The position numbers and the translations under genes are program-made. A stretch of 7,672 bases of DNA, taken from assembly GCA_026996935.1 (NCBI GenBank), contig JALWJW010000043.1, forward strand, positions 1 to 7,672, written 5' to 3'. Position 1 is the first letter of the stretch; each line of letters begins with the position of its first letter. Of the stretch, positions 4,991 through 7,672 are shown piece by piece. This DNA comes from Hyphomicrobiales bacterium. GTDB lineage: Bacteria; Pseudomonadota; Alphaproteobacteria; Rhizobiales; Aestuariivirgaceae. The notes beneath the pieces were generated by a model. The model had not been told where the DNA came from, made no database searches, and was given only the letters and a program-made list of their open reading frames with translations.

Positions 4991-7672
4991 ATGGGCAGTA
5001 AAATGCTTATCGATGCAGCACACTCAGAGGAAACTCGGGTTGTCGTTGTTAATGGCAATCGGATTGAAGAATTCGATTATGAATCGTCAGACCGTAAACA
5101 GTTAAAAGGCAACATCTATCTTGCAAAAGTAACCAGGGTTGAACCCTCGTTACAAGCAGCATTTGTTGACTATGGCGGCAATCGTCATGGGTTTTTAGCC
5201 TTTAGCGAAATTCATCCAGATTATTATCAGATCCCTGTTGCAGACCGCGAAGCCCTCATCCGCGAAGAAGAGGAAGAGGCCGTCACTGTTGAGATTGATG
5301 CTGAAGAAATCACGAAAGAATTAGACGACGAAATCGACGATGTCGACGATGATGATGACAGTGATAACGTCAAGTCTGTTAGTGAGGATGATGACGAAGA
5401 TGATGAGGAATCAGAACCATTGGAAATTGATGGTGATGATGTTGCTGAAACCCAGGAAGAAGCGCCAAAACGTCGACGTAAACGTCAACGTCGTTATCGT
5501 ATTCAAGAGGTCATTAAGCGCCGGCAGGTTATTCTTGTTCAAATCGTAAAAGAAGAACGCGGAAATAAAGGCGCTGCACTGACCACTTATTTGTCGCTGG
5601 CCGGGCGCTATTGCGTGTTAATGCCAAACACCGCACGCGGTGGTGGCATTTCCCGCAAGATTAGCGATGGTAAAGACCGCAAGCGTTTAAAAGATGTGGT
5701 AAAGGCCATAAATGTACCCGAAGGTGCCGGATTAATTGTCCGCACCGCAGGGGCCTCACGGACCAAACCAGAGATTAAACGCGACTTTGATTATTTATTG
5801 CGCCTTTGGGGCAATATTCGCGAGTTCACGCTTGAATCAACCGCGCCTAACCTTGTTTATGAAGAAGGTAATCTGATTAAGCGCTCAATCCGCGACCTCT
5901 ACAATAAAGATGTTGATGAAGTGCTGGTTGAAGGTGAAAAGCCTTATAAAGATGCCAAAGCATTTATGAAAATGCTGATGCCGTCACACGCTAAAAATGT
6001 AAAACTTTATAACGAGCCGCGCCCATTATTCTCAAAATATCAAGTTGAAACCCAACTTGATGCTTTGTACTCGCCAACCATTACCTTACCATCTGGTGGA
6101 TATTTGGTGATGAACCAGACCGAAGCTCTGGTTTCGATTGATATCAACTCGGGTAAATCCACCCGCGAACATTCGATTGAAAATACCGCTCTCAACACCA
6201 ATCTGGAAGCATCGGTTGAAATTGCCCGTCAGCTTCGCTTGCGTGATCTGGCCGGGCTTGTGGTGATTGACTTCATTGATATGGAAGAACGCCGCAACAA
6301 TCGTGCTGTTGAGCGTAAACTCAAAGACTCGCTCAAAGCAGATCGCGCCCGCATTCAGGTTGGTCGAATTTCCCATTTTGGTTTGCTTGAAATGTCGCGT
6401 CAACGTATGCGCCAATCGATGCTTGAAGGCACAACAAAACCTTGCCCGCATTGCGAGGGTACGGGTCTGATTCGCTCACTTTCATCAAGCGCGCTGTCTG
6501 TATTACGCGATATTGAAGACCATTTAATCAATCGTAAGCCTGAAAACCTGCGCGTGAGTTGTCACCGCGAAGTGGCATGCTTTATTTTAAATGAAAAGCG
6601 CGATCATCTGGTCTCAATCGAACAGGAATACGCAATTCGTATTTTTATTGATCCGTCAGATAAGTTGAACGGTTCAGATTGTGAAATTTCCCGCAATGGC
6701 GCACCGGCAGTGAGCGGTAAAAAGGCCCAACCGGCCCCATCTCATGGCCAAACGCGCGGTAAACAGAACAATAAGCAAGGCAAGCAACAAAACAACCAAC
6801 CCGCATCAAAAGACAATAATGGCATTGATGAAAATGGTGATGAAGAAAAAACCGAAGGCCGCAATAAACGTCGCCGTCGTCGTCGCGGTCGTCGGTCAAA
6901 ACGGGGTAATAGCGAAGACAATGCAAACCTTGAAAACGCGAATACAGAAACTGCAAATTCAGAAACGTCAATAGCGAACAGTGCAGACGCTGATTCTAAT
7001 GATTCAACAAATCAGGATCAAACTGAAGCAACATTAAACGATACAGCTTTAGATGCAGAGAGTGAAAACAACGCGTCAGCACAAAGCAGCCAGGCCGAAA
7101 CAGACACAGAAGAAAAACCGAAAAAACGCCCGCGTAAACGGATAAGAAAACCGCGCAAGAAAAAGGGTGATGAAACTGAAACTGTTGCCACTTTGCAAGA
7201 TGATCAGTCGGTGAGCGCAGAAGCCGCAGATAATGATACTGGCCAAAGCGCATCAGATGAAGACAAACCGGCGAAAAAACCAAGAAAACCGCGCAAACGG
7301 GCACGTAAAAAAACCAGTAATAGTGAAGATGATGCCGTTCAATCTGATGATCTTGTTTCAGATGATCAAGGCCAGAAAGAAGATACCACAGAAGAATCTA
7401 CAGAAAAGTCTGAGAAAAAACCTGCAAAAAAGCCAAGGAAACCGCGTAAAAAAGCAGCAAAAAAGGTAAAGGCAGACGACGATAGCAAAGATGGCTCTGT
7501 TGCTGAACCAACAAATAGCAAGCAACATTCTCCCTCTGATGCCAAATCTGAGCCTAAGTCAGAACCGGTAAAAGTTGATGCTGAGATCAAGGAAAAGCCA
7601 AAAACAACCTGGCAACCTCCTAAAGAAACAGCAACAGAAACCGGCCCGGCAAAAAAAGGCTGGTGGAGTAAA
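4991..7672 (+). CDS. rne: Ribonuclease E, nearly complete, open at the right edge
   Basis: RNase E is the endonuclease that starts mRNA decay, matures rRNA and tRNA, and scaffolds the degradosome. The visible 894 residues hold the whole catalytic half. The S1 domain (about 37-205) is split by an acidic insert (about 91-160). The 5'-phosphate sensor residues are R251, T252 and R454. The DNase I-like domain has catalytic aspartates D384 (SIDINSG) and D427 (VIDFIDM). The zinc-link CPHC is at 485-488, followed by the small dimerisation domain to about 570. These positions match E. coli D303, D346 and C404 with a constant offset of 81. The C-terminal half (about 570-894) is low-complexity, alternating acidic Asn/Gln/Ser-rich stretches with Arg/Lys blocks at 625-638, 709-725, 762-774 and 809-827. 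The protein reaches GWWSK at 890-894 at the window edge; GWW is the PNPase-binding motif described for Caulobacter RNase E, so the stop codon is probably close. Confidence 0.97.
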   Translation, partial: MGSKMLIDAAHSEETRVVVVNGNRIEEFDYESSDRKQLKGNIYLAKVTRVEPSLQAAFVDYGGNRHGFLAFSEIHPDYYQIPVADREALIREEEEEAVTVEIDAEEITKELDDEIDDVDDDDDSDNVKSVSEDDDEDDEESEPLEIDGDDVAETQEEAPKRRRKRQRRYRIQEVIKRRQVILVQIVKEERGNKGAALTTYLSLAGRYCVLMPNTARGGGISRKISDGKDRKRLKDVVKAINVPEGAGLIVRTAGASRTKPEIKRDFDYLLRLWGNIREFTLESTAPNLVYEEGNLIKRSIRDLYNKDVDEVLVEGEKPYKDAKAFMKMLMPSHAKNVKLYNEPRPLFSKYQVETQLDALYSPTITLPSGGYLVMNQTEALVSIDINSGKSTREHSIENTALNTNLEASVEIARQLRLRDLAGLVVIDFIDMEERRNNRAVERKLKDSLKADRARIQVGRISHFGLLEMSRQRMRQSMLEGTTKPCPHCEGTGLIRSLSSSALSVLRDIEDHLINRKPENLRVSCHREVACFILNEKRDHLVSIEQEYAIRIFIDPSDKLNGSDCEISRNGAPAVSGKKAQPAPSHGQTRGKQNNKQGKQQNNQPASKDNNGIDENGDEEKTEGRNKRRRRRRGRRSKRGNSEDNANLENANTETANSETSIANSADADSNDSTNQDQTEATLNDTALDAESENNASAQSSQAETDTEEKPKKRPRKRIRKPRKKKGDETETVATLQDDQSVSAEAADNDTGQSASDEDKPAKKPRKPRKRARKKTSNSEDDAVQSDDLVSDDQGQKEDTTEESTEKSEKKPAKKPRKPRKKAAKKVKADDDSKDGSVAEPTNSKQHSPSDAKSEPKSEPVKVDAEIKEKPKTTWQPPKETATETGPAKKGWWSK
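7268..7297 (+). repeat. Coding repeat in the RNase E tail, copy 1
   Basis: These bases encode PAKKPRKPRK (residues 760-769). The same ten residues recur at 811-820, with synonymous base changes between the copies, and a related basic block sits at 709-725. Such Lys/Arg/Pro blocks in RNase E tails usually bind RNA. Confidence 0.7.
7421..7450 (+). repeat. Coding repeat in the RNase E tail, copy 2
   Basis: The second identical PAKKPRKPRK peptide starts 153 bases after the first. The spacing is in frame, and third-position differences suggest that the peptide, rather than the DNA, is what has been kept. Confidence 0.7.

Noticed and set aside
4713..5105. Plus-strand open frame of 130 codons beginning with TTG in the rne leader
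   Set aside because: It uses a TTG start without a Shine-Dalgarno and runs out of frame well into the conserved rne start. The apparent LGMS repeat in its translation follows from the two related leader segments. No family is recognised.

Overview
The window looks like chromosomal housekeeping DNA from an alphaproteobacterium of moderate G+C (by eye in the mid-40s percent). Three things point there. RNase E has a long acidic insert in its S1 domain and a C-terminal Gly-Trp-Trp motif. The rne gene lies divergent from an amidase-PBP1A gene pair, an arrangement I recall from alphaproteobacteria such as Caulobacter and rhizobia. RNase E also has the N-terminus typical of that class. A finer taxonomic placement is not justified.

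Layout. On the minus strand, read right to left, come a periplasmic N-acetylmuramoyl-L-alanine amidase (4318-2957), a membrane class III adenylate cyclase with a Cache sensor domain (2877-1084), and the start of mrcA, the bifunctional penicillin-binding protein PBP1A (851 to beyond the left edge). On the plus strand, rne (RNase E) starts at 4991 and runs off the right edge, probably only a few codons before its stop. The divergent intergenic region (4319-4990, 672 bases) holds the amidase ribosome binding site, a weak candidate rne promoter and an unusually long rne leader of about 470 bases. That leader contains a series of inverted repeats able to form stem-loops. The 232-base gap between the cyclase and mrcA holds only a weak candidate promoter and one small hairpin.

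How the genes fit together. The amidase and PBP1A are cell-wall enzymes: PBP1A polymerises and crosslinks peptidoglycan, and the amidase cuts stem peptides from glycan strands, typically for septum splitting. The cyclase between them could couple an extracytoplasmic signal to cAMP, but any link to the wall genes is only positional. RNase E is the central RNA-decay and rRNA-processing nuclease. In other bacteria it controls its own mRNA through the 5' leader, and the leader here is laid out as if it could do the same.

The window contains no recognisable tRNA, rRNA, insertion sequence, CRISPR array or phage gene. Nothing here proves a new system. The structured rne leader and the cyclase lying between two wall genes are the points most worth a second look.
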